Counted from the stretch's first letter, positions 42,702-52,402 are shown. The stretch is 64,000 bases of DNA from Planctomycetota bacterium (GCA_029259595.1 JAJDEW010000168.1:21921-85920); one strand, 5' to 3'. Notes: generated from the letters alone by a model not told the origin. Translations and numbers: made by a program.

Positions 42702-43937
42702 ATGCGTACGGGTCTCGTTCCTGTTTCCTTGCTCCTCACGGCAGCCGTTCCCTTGGCACAGGCGGAGCATCCGGATCCGCCCATGCCGCCGCACGTGGTC
42801 GAGAAGGTCACGCTCCACACCTTGACACTGAAGGTGGACGAGGACGACGGGATCAACTTCGAGACCGAGATCTTCATCAAGATCACCACGGTCAAGGCGG
42901 GCCATGACACGAAGGTCTTCCTCTACTCGGTCGAGGATATCGACATGGATCCGCCGAACGAGACGTCCTACACCGTCATCGACGGAACCGAGACGGCGCC
43001 CGAGCGCAAGGGTTCGGAGATCGGGATCTACTTCCACGACGAATGCACTCCGATCGACCCGATCGACATCACGATCGAGGTCTTCGAGATCAACTCGACC
43101 AACGTCGGAGCCATCATCGAGAAACTCGGCAAGTCGTTCGGTAACGACCCCGCCCTGCTCGCGGCGCTCGGTGTAGGCACGTCGGGAGCCGTTTTCATCG
43201 GCCCCGTGGCCAGCATCGTGGGGACGGCGATCGACGAAATCGGCAACAACGAGGACAGTCTCGGCTTCGGAACTTACAGCGTTCCGCTTGGCGTCAGCGC
43301 CCTGCACTCCCCGACCGCGAGCTACGACTTCAAGACGAACTACACGCAGCGCAGCGTCGACGACACCGATTGCCCCGACACCGAAGAGGAAGGTGCGTCC
43401 GACGCGCTGGACGACCCGGGCACTACGGACGAGGACGAGATCTCCTGGTATGGGGACGTGGAGGACGGCTTGTCGGCTGACCACCCGTTCACGAAGAACT
43501 ACGCGACGTTCCTCATCCGCCGCTTTCACGCCACGGACGCGCTCTCGCTCGTCGACTCCGTCGGCGTCGAGTCCGGAGAGACTCACCCGGACATCGCGGG
43601 CATGCGCGACACCCTCCGCGAGGCCATCCTCGACGTGGCCCGTGAAGCCCTCGAGACGGAACTCCTGGAGGCCTCAGCGAACGGCGTCGGGCCGGGCCCG
43701 ATCGCCAGCGCCAACGCTTTTCTGAGCCAGGGGTTGGCGCAGCAAGCGGCCCAGCAGTACAGCCTCGGACTCCAGTCCTACCTCGATGGCATCGACGTGC
43801 TGCTCCTCTTGAACCACGCGGGGCCGATTCCGACCCTGCCTTCCGGGGGCCTGTTCGTGCTGGCCCTCGCCTTGGTCGGTGCGGCGAGCCTGCTGCTGCG
43901 AAGAAGGAAGCGGAGGGCCCCGGTCTCGGCCGCCTGA
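42702..43937 (+). CDS. Secreted protein with IPTL-type C-terminal sorting signal
   Basis: A 411-residue protein with a signal peptide (TGLVPVSLLLTAAVPLAQA) and a C-terminal tripartite anchor: IPTLPSGG at 376-383, a hydrophobic helix to about 402 and the basic RRRKRR. This matches the IPTL-CTERM class, relatives of PEP-CTERM signals handled by exosortase-type enzymes. The body is acidic, Asp/Thr-rich and of no recognised family. ATG 42702 has GGAG at a spacing of seven. No exosortase gene lies in this window. It probably becomes a surface-anchored protein. Confidence 0.75.
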   Translation: MRTGLVPVSLLLTAAVPLAQAEHPDPPMPPHVVEKVTLHTLTLKVDEDDGINFETEIFIKITTVKAGHDTKVFLYSVEDIDMDPPNETSYTVIDGTETAPERKGSEIGIYFHDECTPIDPIDITIEVFEINSTNVGAIIEKLGKSFGNDPALLAALGVGTSGAVFIGPVASIVGTAIDEIGNNEDSLGFGTYSVPLGVSALHSPTASYDFKTNYTQRSVDDTDCPDTEEEGASDALDDPGTTDEDEISWYGDVEDGLSADHPFTKNYATFLIRRFHATDALSLVDSVGVESGETHPDIAGMRDTLREAILDVAREALETELLEASANGVGPGPIASANAFLSQGLAQQAAQQYSLGLQSYLDGIDVLLLLNHAGPIPTLPSGGLFVLALALVGAASLLLRRRKRRAPVSAA

Positions 43938-43981
43938 ATCCACCGCTTCGCCGGCGTCTCCAGTTGCCTCACGTCAGCGGA

Positions 43982-44006
43982 CTCCCGGCGGCCACCTCGC
44001 CGGGAG
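43982..44006. terminator. 9-bp perfect hairpin after the IPTL protein gene
   Basis: CTCCCGGCG (43982-43990) and CGCCGGGAG (43998-44006) pair around a seven-base loop 45 bases after the stop. There is no U-run in either direction, so a factor-assisted terminator or an mRNA-stabilising hairpin are alternatives. Confidence 0.45.
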
Positions 44007-44054
44007 ACCGCGACCCCTTCGATCGCACGCCGCTCCGGCGTAGGATGCGCGGGC

Positions 44055-44567
44055 ATGCAGCCCGTCGAACTCATCCGCTGTCTCGAGAGCTTTCCGTCGA
44101 CGCTCGCGGGCGTCGTCGGGGGGGTCTCGCCCGAAGAGGCGATCTGGTGCCCCGCACCGGGGGCCTGGTCGTTGCTCGAGATCGTCGCCCACCTGCTGGA
44201 CGAAGAGGTGCTGGACTTCCGGCCGCGCCTGTTCGGAACGCTCGACGACCCCTTCAAGCCCTGGCCGGCGATCGATCCGGAAGGTTGGGTGAAGTCCCAC
44301 GGGTACGGGGCGCTCGATCTGCAGGAAACGCTCGCGAGCTGGAAGGTCGAGCGCGCGGCTTCCGTGAAGCAGCTCGCGAGCTTGAAGGATGCACACTGGG
44401 AGCAGGCCTACCAGCACCCGCAGCTGGGCGCGATCCGGGCGGGAGACCTGCTCGTGTCGTGGGCGGCCCACGATGCTCTGCACCTGCGTCAGATCGCCAG
44501 CAACCGCTACCGACGCGTCCGGTCCGCGGCCGGGGACTACAGGCCCGACTACGCGGGTCCCTTCTGA
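44055..44567 (+). CDS. DinB superfamily protein
   Basis: A 170-residue four-helix-bundle protein of the DinB/YfiT group. Candidate metal-binding histidines lie in EIVAHLLDEEVLDF (His about 47) and in SWAAHDALHLRQIA, the HxxxH pair near the C-terminus, giving the usual three-His site. PAPGAWSLLEIV is the typical start of the second helix. Such proteins are thiol-dependent transferases or stress proteins of unclear substrate. It precedes the DUF4212/symporter pair by only two bases and may be cotranscribed. Confidence 0.85.
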   Translation: MQPVELIRCLESFPSTLAGVVGGVSPEEAIWCPAPGAWSLLEIVAHLLDEEVLDFRPRLFGTLDDPFKPWPAIDPEGWVKSHGYGALDLQETLASWKVERAASVKQLASLKDAHWEQAYQHPQLGAIRAGDLLVSWAAHDALHLRQIASNRYRRVRSAAGDYRPDYAGPF

Positions 44568-44569
44568 GG

Positions 44570-44857
44570 ATGAAACCGCTGGATCGGCGCGCCTACTGGA
44601 GAGCCAATCTGCGCTGGCTCGCGTTGCTCCTGGCCGTGTGGTTCGCCTCCTCCTTCGGTTGCGGGATCCTCTTCGTACACGAGCTCGACCGGCTTCGCCT
44701 TCCGGGCACGGGCTTCAAGCTGGGCTTTTGGTTCGCGCAGCAGGGTTCGATCTACGTCTTCGTCGTTCTGACCTTCGTGTACGTCTTCGTCATGAACCGG
44801 CTGGACGAGCGCTACGAGATCATGCGCAAGGGCGAGGCTGACGGAGAGCGTCCTTGA
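44570..44857 (+). CDS. DUF4212 small subunit of sodium/solute symporter
   Basis: A 95-residue protein with two membrane helices (WLALLLAVWFASSFGCGIL and FAQQGSIYVFVVLTFVYVFV) and the DUF4212 hallmark YWRANLRW at the start, then GFKLGFWFAQQGSIYVF and MNRLDERYEI. This small protein is always encoded before a large SSS-family permease and is taken to be its partner subunit. Its stop overlaps the TTG start of that permease (TTGA). A GAGG lies directly before the ATG. Confidence 0.9.
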   Translation: MKPLDRRAYWRANLRWLALLLAVWFASSFGCGILFVHELDRLRLPGTGFKLGFWFAQQGSIYVFVVLTFVYVFVMNRLDERYEIMRKGEADGERP

Positions 44858-46545
44858 GCATCCAGGCCTGGACCTACCTGCTCGTCGGGCTCAGCTTCGC
44901 GCTCTACATCGGGATCGCTCTGAAGTCGAAGGCGCGCTCGCACAAGGAGTTCTACGTCGCCGGCGGCGGCGTCTCTCCGCTCGCCAACGGCATGGCGACG
45001 GCCGCGGATTGGATGTCGGCCGCGTCCTTCCTGTCGATGGCGGGCTTGATCTCGTTCCAGGGCTACGACGGCTCGGTCTACCTGATGGGCTGGACGGGCG
45101 GCTACGTGCTGCTGGCGCTCCTGCTCGCGCCCTACCTGCGCAAGTTCGGCAAGTTCACGGTGCCCGACTTCATCGGCGATCGCTACGACTCCCAGCTGGC
45201 GCGCATCGTGGCGGTCGTGTGCGCGATCTTCGTGTCGTTCACTTACGTCGCGGGGCAGATGCGCGGTGTCGGCATCGTGTTCAGCCGCTTCCTCTCGGTG
45301 GACATCACTACCGGCGTCCTGATCGGGATGGGGGTCGTCTTCCTGTATGCGGTCCTGGGCGGGATGAAGGGGATCACGTACACGCAGGTGGCGCAGTACT
45401 GCGTCCTGATCTTCGCCTATCTCGTTCCCGCGATCTTCATCTCGATCCTCGTGGCGGACGTTGCCGTACCGCAGTGGGGCTTCGGAGCCGCCGACCCGAG
45501 CTCCGGCGTCTACCTGCTCGACAAGCTCGACGGCCTGCATGCCGAGCTGGGCTTCGCGCCCTACACGAATGGCTCGAAGGCCATGATCGACGTGTTCTGC
45601 ATCACGGCCGCGCTGATGGTCGGTACCGCGGGGCTGCCGCACGTGATCGTTCGCTTCTACACCGTCCCGCGGGTGCGCGACGCGCGTCTCTCCGTCGGCT
45701 GGGCGCTGCTCTTCATCGCGCTCCTGTATACGACGGCGCCGGCGGTCGCGGTCTTCGCGCGCACGAACCTGCTCGCAACCGTGGCGGGTGAGCAGGTCGA
45801 CCGGCTTCCGGATTGGTTCGGCCGCTGGGAAGAGACCGGGCTCATCGAGTTCCACGACCTGAACGGCGACGGGCGTGTGCAGTACGTCGGGCCGAACGCG
45901 GACGTGCCGAACGAGCTGGTCATCGATCGCGACATCATGGTGCTCGCCAACCCCGAGATCGCGGGTCTGCCGAACTGGGTCGTCGGACTCGTGGCCGCCG
46001 GCGGACTCGCCGCGGCGCTCTCGACGGCGGCCGGGCTGTTGCTGGTGGTCTCGACATCGATCAGCCACGACCTCTTGAAGCGTGCGCTCTGGCGGGACAT
46101 CACGCCGCGCGCCGAGCTCCTCGCAGCGCGCATCGCGGCGGCCCTGTCGGTCGGCGTGGCCGGCTGGCTCGGGATCCATCCACCCGGCTTCGTGGCCGAA
46201 GTCGTGGCCTTCGCCTTCGGGCTGGCCGCCTCGTCGTTCTTCCCGGCGATCTTGCTCGGGATCTTCAAGAAGACGATGAACAAGTACGGTGCCGTCAGCG
46301 GCATGGTGGCCGGCCTGGCCTTCACGGCGACCTACATCGTCTGGTTCAAGTTCGTCGATCCGGCCGCCAACACACCCGCGAACTGGTGGTTCGGGATCTC
46401 GCCGGAGGGGATCGGTGCGGTCGGGATGGTCGTGAACTTCGTCGTGGCCTTCACCGTGGCGCACTTCACCCCGCCGCCCAGCGAGGCCATCCAGGAGCTC
46501 GTCGAGGACATCCGGCTGCCGGACCGGCTTCCGGAGAGCACCTGA
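44854..46545 (+). CDS. Sodium:solute symporter (ActP/VC_2705-like)
   Basis: A 563-residue SSS-family permease with about 13 membrane helices. Diagnostic blocks include HKEFYVAGGGVSPLANGMAT, ATAADWMSAASFLSMAGLI, AVLGGMKGITYTQVAQY, GTAGLPHVIVRFYTVPRVRD and LAAALSTAAGLLLVVSTSIS. The family transports acetate, pyruvate or similar monocarboxylates with sodium. A loop near residues 330-345 holds DLNGDGRVQY, resembling a calcium-binding EF-hand loop. The TTG start is coupled to the DUF4212 gene. The exact substrate cannot be read from sequence. Confidence 0.92.
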   Translation: MSIQAWTYLLVGLSFALYIGIALKSKARSHKEFYVAGGGVSPLANGMATAADWMSAASFLSMAGLISFQGYDGSVYLMGWTGGYVLLALLLAPYLRKFGKFTVPDFIGDRYDSQLARIVAVVCAIFVSFTYVAGQMRGVGIVFSRFLSVDITTGVLIGMGVVFLYAVLGGMKGITYTQVAQYCVLIFAYLVPAIFISILVADVAVPQWGFGAADPSSGVYLLDKLDGLHAELGFAPYTNGSKAMIDVFCITAALMVGTAGLPHVIVRFYTVPRVRDARLSVGWALLFIALLYTTAPAVAVFARTNLLATVAGEQVDRLPDWFGRWEETGLIEFHDLNGDGRVQYVGPNADVPNELVIDRDIMVLANPEIAGLPNWVVGLVAAGGLAAALSTAAGLLLVVSTSISHDLLKRALWRDITPRAELLAARIAAALSVGVAGWLGIHPPGFVAEVVAFAFGLAASSFFPAILLGIFKKTMNKYGAVSGMVAGLAFTATYIVWFKFVDPAANTPANWWFGISPEGIGAVGMVVNFVVAFTVAHFTPPPSEAIQELVEDIRLPDRLPEST

Positions 46546-46692
46546 GCCGCGGGGTTCGCGACGCGCGGCCGAGCAAGCCCACGAGTTCGTTCAGAATGCA
46601 GCCGCGGTTTGCTCTCATTGTGCGCCGACCCGGGCTCACCCCGTTCCGTTCCGTCCGTAGTGGACCGAGCGGTGCCGCCGCCCTGCCCCTCG

Positions 46693-48765
46693 ATGCCTTC
46701 CTCTCCGCCCACAGCCGCTCCCCGAGCGGGCGCGCCGCTCCCGGGCGGACGCCTACTGGCCCTGCTGCTCCTCGTCCTCGGAACGTTCTTCGTGTACTGG
46801 CGCGTGGCGGGGCACGGGTTCACGAACTACGACGATGACGTCTACGTGACCGAGAACCCGCCCGTGCTGGGAGGGCTGGACGGCGAGAGCGTCGCCTGGG
46901 CCTTCACCGAGACACACGGAGCGAACTGGCATCCCCTGACCTGGCTGTCGCACATGCTCGACGTGCAGCTGTTCGGGCTGAAGCCCGCGGGTCATCACCT
47001 CGTCAGCGTCCTCCTGCATGCGCTGAACGCCGTGCTCTTGTTCTTCGCGCTCACGCGGCTGGGAGCGGCCGAGCGTCCGGCCTTCGTCGTCGCGGCGCTC
47101 TTCGCGTTGCACCCGCTGCGTGTCGAGTCGGTGGCCTGGGTGGCCGAGCGCAAGGACGTCCTGTCGGGCTTCTTCTTCATGGGCACGCTGCTGGCCTACG
47201 CGCGCTGGCGCGAGCGCCCGACGCCCGGGCGCTACCTGGCCATCGCTGCGCTCCTGGCCCTCGGGCTCCTGGCCAAGTCGATGCTGGTGACCTTGCCCTG
47301 CGTACTTTTGCTCCTGGACCTTTGGCCGCTCGGGCGTCCCGCGGGCGGCGTGCGCGCCGTGGTCGAGAAGCTGCCGCTGTTCGCGCTCGTCGCCGCCTCA
47401 GCGGTCGTGACCCTCGCGGTGCAGGACGAGAGCGGCGCGGTCACGTGGTTCCGGTCGTTGCCCTTCGACGAACGCCTGGCCAACGCCTTCGTGGCGGTCT
47501 TCGACTACGTCGGCGCAGCGCTCGTTCCGCTGCACCTGTCGTGCTTCTACCCGCACCCCGCGCTCGGGGCGGATGGCATCTCCTTGGGCGACCCGGGCGT
47601 GCTCCTGGCGGTCGCCTTCGTCCTCGCCGCGAGCGTCGTCGCCGTCCTGACCGTGCGTCGCGCACCCTGGGTCTTCGTCGGTTGGTTCTGGTTCCTCGGG
47701 ATGCTGGTGCCGGTGCTGGGGCTGTTCCAGGTCGGCATGCAGGCGCGCGCGGATCGCTACACCTACCTGCCGACGATCGGGCTCTATCTCGCGGCCGTGT
47801 TCAGCGTCGCCGCGCTGGTGCGCTCTCGGCCGACCTGGAAGCCCGCGGCCGGCGCGCTCGCCTTCCTCGCGCTTGCGTTTTTCGGCGCGCGCGCCTTCGC
47901 CCAGGTCGGCGTCTGGAAGAGCAGCGAGACCCTGTGGCGGAACGCGCTCGCGGTCGATGCGGACAACGCGCTCGCGCACTACAACCTGGGGCTCTACCTC
48001 GAGAGCGAGGGACGGACCACGGAGGCCATGCGCGAGCTCGAGGCCGCCGTGGCGGCCCGGCCGGACTTCGCGAACGCCCAGATGGCGCTGGGGCTCGCCG
48101 AGCTGCGGGGCGGAGGGCGCGACGACTCCGCGCGCCGCCGTTTCGAAGCCGTGCTGTCCATCGAGCCCTTCCGGGTCGATGCGCTCGCCAGCCGTGGTCT
48201 CGCGCTCCGCAGGCTCGGTCGCGCGGGCGAGGCCGAGGCGAGCTACCGCGCCGCGCTCGAGCGCGATCCCGCGTCCTACGAGGCCCGACACGGGCTCGGA
48301 CAGGTTCTGCTCGAGCTGGAACGATTCGAGGAGGCGGTCGCGATCATGCGTGCCGCGCTCGAACTCGAGGCCGACGCGCTCGCATCGCACTACGTCCTGG
48401 CCGAAGCGCTCGCGCGCTCGGGCGACCACGCCGGCGCCAAGGCGGCTTGGCAACACACCTTCCGGATCGCGCCGCCGCCAGCTAAGGTCGCGACCGACTT
48501 CGCCTGGTTGCTCGTGACGTCGCCGCACGACGACGTGCGCGACGGGCAGCGCGGGCTCGAGCTCGCACGCCAGGCCGTCGAAGCCACGAACGAGTCGCGT
48601 CCCGAACCGCTGGCGGCGTTGGCCGCTGCCTGGGCCGAGCTGGGGGACTTCGGTTCGGCCATGCGAGTCCAAGCGCAGGCGCTCGCGGCTGCGCCGCCCG
48701 AAGCGAAGGAGCGTGAGCTCGCGCGTCTGGACTCCTATCGGGCGGGGCGACCGTGGCGGGAGTGA
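46693..48765 (+). CDS. TMTC-like membrane/TPR glycosyltransferase, paralogue 1
   Basis: First of five tandem paralogues; 690 residues with about ten membrane helices, then TPRs (about 420-650). The N-terminal loop YDDDVYVTENPPVLGG has the Asp-Asp of GT-C catalytic loops; NWHPLTWLSHMLDVQLFGL, HPLRVESVAWVAERKDVL and the LLAKSMLVTLP helix are shared by all five and resemble eukaryotic TMTC (DUF1736) O-mannosyltransferases. The TPR region includes NALAHYNLGLYLESEGRT and FEAVLSIEPF. Such enzymes move mannose from a polyprenyl phosphate to proteins outside the cytoplasm. ATG 46693 is assumed. The stop overlaps the next start by GTGA. Confidence 0.82.
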   Translation: MPSSPPTAAPRAGAPLPGGRLLALLLLVLGTFFVYWRVAGHGFTNYDDDVYVTENPPVLGGLDGESVAWAFTETHGANWHPLTWLSHMLDVQLFGLKPAGHHLVSVLLHALNAVLLFFALTRLGAAERPAFVVAALFALHPLRVESVAWVAERKDVLSGFFFMGTLLAYARWRERPTPGRYLAIAALLALGLLAKSMLVTLPCVLLLLDLWPLGRPAGGVRAVVEKLPLFALVAASAVVTLAVQDESGAVTWFRSLPFDERLANAFVAVFDYVGAALVPLHLSCFYPHPALGADGISLGDPGVLLAVAFVLAASVVAVLTVRRAPWVFVGWFWFLGMLVPVLGLFQVGMQARADRYTYLPTIGLYLAAVFSVAALVRSRPTWKPAAGALAFLALAFFGARAFAQVGVWKSSETLWRNALAVDADNALAHYNLGLYLESEGRTTEAMRELEAAVAARPDFANAQMALGLAELRGGGRDDSARRRFEAVLSIEPFRVDALASRGLALRRLGRAGEAEASYRAALERDPASYEARHGLGQVLLELERFEEAVAIMRAALELEADALASHYVLAEALARSGDHAGAKAAWQHTFRIAPPPAKVATDFAWLLVTSPHDDVRDGQRGLELARQAVEATNESRPEPLAALAAAWAELGDFGSAMRVQAQALAAAPPEAKERELARLDSYRAGRPWRE

Positions 48766-50813
48766 ACGAAGCCCGACACGGCCGGCTCCTTTCCGTGGTG
48801 CTCGGTCTTCTGCTCGTGGCCCTGACATTCACGGTCTACGCGCCGTCGCTGAACGACGACTTCGTCAGCTACGACGATCCGCACTACGTCACCGAAAACG
48901 CGGTGGTGCAGCAGGGCCTCACGGCGGACGGGTTGCGCTGGGCCTTCCTGCGCTCGCACTACTCGAACTGGCACCCGCTGACGTGGCTGTCGCACATGCT
49001 GGACGTCGAGCTGTTCGGAGACGACGCGCGCGGCCACCACGCGACGAGTTTGGTCCTGCACACCGCCACGACCGTGCTGCTCTTCGTCTTCCTCTTGCGC
49101 GCGACCGGTGCGCGTTGGTCGGCCGCCCTCGTGGCGGCACTGTTCGCAGTCCACCCGTTGCGGGTCGAGTCCGTGGCGTGGGTCGCCGAGCGCAAGGACG
49201 TCCTGGCGGGCTTCTTCGGCGTGCTGGTCCTGATCGCCTGGGGTCACCACGTGCGCACCGGACGAGTCGCTGGCTACGTCGCGGCGCTGGTCCTCTTCGC
49301 CGCGGGGCTCATGGCGAAGTCGATGCTGGTCACGTGGCCGGCGCTGCTCTTTCTGCTCGATCGCTGGCCCTTCGCGCGCGAGCTGCCGCTGCGGCGTCGC
49401 ATCGTCGAGAAGCTGCCGTTCCTGGCACTCGCGTTGGTCTCGATCGGCGTGACGTACGCGACCCAGCGGGCCTGGGGATCGATCAGCTCGAACGACTTGC
49501 TTCCGGTCGAAGCGCGGCTCGCCCACGCGCCGCGCGCCTGGGTCACCTACCTCGCGAAGTCCGTTTGGCCGACGCAGCTGGCCGTCTTCCATCCCCATCC
49601 CGCGCTCGTCCAGGACGACTGGAGGCCCTGGAGCGTCGCGACGGCGGGCGCGCTCGCGCTGCTCGCCTTCCTGACGGCGGGCGCGCTCGCCCTGCGCCGT
49701 TCGCGGCCGTGGCTGCTCGTGGGTTGGCTCTGGTTCCTCGGGACGCTCGTACCCGTGATCGGGCTCGTCCAGGTCGGGGCCCAGGGCTGGGCGAACCGCT
49801 ACTACTACCTGCCGGGAATCGGTCTCGGCATCGTGTTCGCGTTCCTGCTGCGGGACCTCCAGCGGCGGCGTGCGGGGCTCCGTCTTCCGCTCGTCACGCT
49901 CTCCCTTGCCGCGCTCCTGGCGTTGTCGCTGCAGGCACGGACGCAGGCGGCGACCTGGAAGGACGGCGTGACCCTCTACGAGCACGCGCTCCGCGTCACC
50001 GAGCACAACGCGGTCGCACACACGAATCTCGGCGAAGAGCTGCGGCGCGTCGGCCGTACGGTCGACGCCCAGCGCCACTTCGAGAGCGCGCTCGAGATCG
50101 ATCCTTTTCACTTCGTCGCGTGGACGTCCCTGGGGCTCGTGCACGTCGGTCGGCGACGCTGGACGGAGGCCGAGGAGAGCTTCCGCCGCGCGCTCCGCAT
50201 TCAACCGGATTGGCCCGATGCACACGCCGGGCTGGGCTTCGTCTACGGGGCGACCGGGCGCGACAAGCTGGCGGAGGGGCACCTACGTCGGGCGGTCGAG
50301 CTCGCTCCGGAGGACGCGCGCTTCCAGAACGAGCTCGGGCTCCTGTATGCCCGCCTCGGTCGGGTCGACGAGGCGGGCCAAGCCTTCGTTCGCGCGGTGA
50401 CGCTCGCGCCTGACTTCGCCCACGCGCACGCGAACCTCGGGGACTTCCTGGTGCAACAGGGCGACGGCACGCGTGCGAAGCTGGCCTTCGAACAGGCGCT
50501 GGGCGTGGATGCGGAGCTCCTGCCGGCGCTGAACGGACTGGCCTGGGTCCTCGCGACGGCCGAGCGTGCCCAGCTGCGGGACGGCGAGCGCGCCGTTGCG
50601 CTCGCGACACGTTGCGTGACGGCTACCCTGCGTTCGAACCCTGATTACCTCGCGACGCTCGCCGCCGCGCAGGCCGAATCCGGTCGCTTCGAGGCCGCGG
50701 TCCGAACGCAAGCGGAAGCCCTGGCGATCGCGCCACCGGCGCGGCGCGTGGACTGGGAGGCGCAACTCGGGGCCTACGAGGCGGGTCGACCCCGAAGGAG
50801 CGGACTCCGGTGA
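48762..50813 (+). CDS. TMTC-like membrane/TPR glycosyltransferase, paralogue 2
   Basis: Second paralogue, 683 residues. The catalytic loop is YDDPHYVTENAVVQQGLT; then NWHPLTWLSHMLDVELFG, HPLRVESVAWVAERKDVLAG and WVTYLAKSVWPTQLAVFHPH. The TPR tail (about 410-610) includes NAVAHTNLGEELRRVGRTVD, WTEAEESFRRALRIQPDW and AHAHANLGDFLVQQGDG. GTG 48762 is preferred to GTG 48753 because it gives the same GTGA overlap as the other junctions and an N-terminus (VNEARHGRL) like paralogue 5 (VSEARRFRL). About 50 bases around 48966-49018 are nearly identical to those at 50990-51042 in paralogue 3. Confidence 0.82.
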   Translation: MNEARHGRLLSVVLGLLLVALTFTVYAPSLNDDFVSYDDPHYVTENAVVQQGLTADGLRWAFLRSHYSNWHPLTWLSHMLDVELFGDDARGHHATSLVLHTATTVLLFVFLLRATGARWSAALVAALFAVHPLRVESVAWVAERKDVLAGFFGVLVLIAWGHHVRTGRVAGYVAALVLFAAGLMAKSMLVTWPALLFLLDRWPFARELPLRRRIVEKLPFLALALVSIGVTYATQRAWGSISSNDLLPVEARLAHAPRAWVTYLAKSVWPTQLAVFHPHPALVQDDWRPWSVATAGALALLAFLTAGALALRRSRPWLLVGWLWFLGTLVPVIGLVQVGAQGWANRYYYLPGIGLGIVFAFLLRDLQRRRAGLRLPLVTLSLAALLALSLQARTQAATWKDGVTLYEHALRVTEHNAVAHTNLGEELRRVGRTVDAQRHFESALEIDPFHFVAWTSLGLVHVGRRRWTEAEESFRRALRIQPDWPDAHAGLGFVYGATGRDKLAEGHLRRAVELAPEDARFQNELGLLYARLGRVDEAGQAFVRAVTLAPDFAHAHANLGDFLVQQGDGTRAKLAFEQALGVDAELLPALNGLAWVLATAERAQLRDGERAVALATRCVTATLRSNPDYLATLAAAQAESGRFEAAVRTQAEALAIAPPARRVDWEAQLGAYEAGRPRRSGLR

Positions 50814-52402
50814 AGCGCAGCCTCCCGATCGTGGCCCTCGTGCTCGCGACCTTCGCGGCGTATGCCGGCGTGCTGTCCAACGGCTTCGTGCTCTACGACG
50901 ACCCGGCCTACGTGCTCGAGAACCCGCCCGTACGGGCCGGATTGACGCTGCGCGGCGCCGCGTGGTCGCTCACCGCCTTCCATTCCGCCAACTGGCACCC
51001 GCTGACGTGGCTGTCGCACATGCTGGACGTCGAGCTCTTCGGGCTCGCGGCCGCCGGACACCATGCCGTCAGCGTCCTGCTTCACGCGGCGACGGCCGTC
51101 CTCGTCTTCCTGGCCCTCGCCGCTGCGACGGGCAAGCGCGGCGCGGCCTGGTTCGTGGCGGCGCTCTTCGCGCTGCATCCCCTGCGGGTCGAGTCGGTGG
51201 CCTGGGTGGCCGAGCGCAAGGACGTCCTGGCGGGCTTCTTCTTCGCCGCGACACTGCTCGCGCACGTTCGGCGCGTCCAGAGCCCGACTCCACGGGCCGG
51301 AAGGGTCGTCTTTCTCCTGTTTCTCGCCGGCCTGCTCTCGAAGTCGATGCTGGTGACGCTGCCCTTCGTCCTGCTGCTGGTCGACGTGTGGCCGCTGGGG
51401 CGACGGGACGTCACGCGGATGCTGCTCGAGAAGGTGCCGCTCTTCGTCCTGGTCGCGTCCGTGTGCGTGCTGACGCTGGCGAGTCAACGCGACTTCGGCG
51501 CCGTGCACGGCTTGTCCGGTCTGCCTCTGTCGGTTCGGATCGAAAATGCACAGGTCGCCTACCTGACCTATCTGGCGAAGAGCATCTGGCCGGTCGGGCT
51601 CTCGTGCTTCTATCCCCACCCAGCGCTGCTGGACCCGGAGGGGTTGGCGAGCGACGCCCTGCGTGCAGGGCTCGTTCTGGCGCTCGTCACGGCGCTCTGC
51701 GTCGCGCTGCGCCGACGGGTCCCGCCCCTGCTCTTCGGCTGGCTGTGGTTTCTCGGCATGCTGGTGCCCGTGATCGGGGTCGTTCAGGTCGGCATGCAAG
51801 GGCTGGCGGACCGCTACACCTACTTGCCGCTCTTGGGGCTGCACGTGGCGGTGGTCTTCGGATTCCTCGCCTTCGTTCCGGAGTCACCCTCGCCGAGCCG
51901 TCGTCGCCTCCTCCAGGGCTTGACCGCCGGTGGCGCCCTCGTGCTGCTCGTCTTCGGCGTTTTGACCTGGCGCCGGGTACGCGCCTGGGAGAACACGACC
52001 ACGCTCTTCGAAGCGGCCCTGGCCGTCGATCCGCACAACTTCCAGGCGCACAAGCTGCTCGCGATCGAGCACCAACGTGCACGGCGCTTCGACGAGGCGC
52101 AGGCAGCCTACGAGCGCGCGCTCAGCGACCGACCGAACGACGCCGAGGCCCTGGGTAACCTGGGTGCGCTCCACCTCATGGCCGGCCGGCCCGGACGCGC
52201 GCGCGAGCTGATCGAGCGCGCGGTCGCCTTGCGTCCCGACTATGCCGAGGCGCACTTCAACCTCGGGCTCGTGCGGATCGAGCTGCGCGACGCGCGCGGC
52301 GCAGAGGCGAGCTTCGAACGAGCGCTCGAGCTGCGGCCCGATCTCGACCAGGCGCGTCGCAACCTCGAGCTCCTGCGCAGCGAGAAGGAGAGCCAGCCGT
52401 GA
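50810..52402 (+). CDS. TMTC-like membrane/TPR glycosyltransferase, paralogue 3 (short tail)
   Basis: Third and shortest paralogue, 530 residues. The membrane part matches its neighbours: YDDPAYVLENPPVRAGLT, NWHPLTWLSHMLDVELFGL, HPLRVESVAWVAERKDVLAG and LAKSIWPVGLSCFYPHPALL. The tail has only about three to four TPRs (residues 400-530, e.g. RRFDEAQAAYERALSDRPND and YAEAHFNLGLVRIELRDA) against six or more in paralogues 2 and 5. Start GTG 50810 has AAGGAG nine bases upstream and overlaps the previous stop by GTGA; the end does the same with paralogue 4. Confidence 0.82.
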   Translation: MKRSLPIVALVLATFAAYAGVLSNGFVLYDDPAYVLENPPVRAGLTLRGAAWSLTAFHSANWHPLTWLSHMLDVELFGLAAAGHHAVSVLLHAATAVLVFLALAAATGKRGAAWFVAALFALHPLRVESVAWVAERKDVLAGFFFAATLLAHVRRVQSPTPRAGRVVFLLFLAGLLSKSMLVTLPFVLLLVDVWPLGRRDVTRMLLEKVPLFVLVASVCVLTLASQRDFGAVHGLSGLPLSVRIENAQVAYLTYLAKSIWPVGLSCFYPHPALLDPEGLASDALRAGLVLALVTALCVALRRRVPPLLFGWLWFLGMLVPVIGVVQVGMQGLADRYTYLPLLGLHVAVVFGFLAFVPESPSPSRRRLLQGLTAGGALVLLVFGVLTWRRVRAWENTTTLFEAALAVDPHNFQAHKLLAIEHQRARRFDEAQAAYERALSDRPNDAEALGNLGALHLMAGRPGRARELIERAVALRPDYAEAHFNLGLVRIELRDARGAEASFERALELRPDLDQARRNLELLRSEKESQP

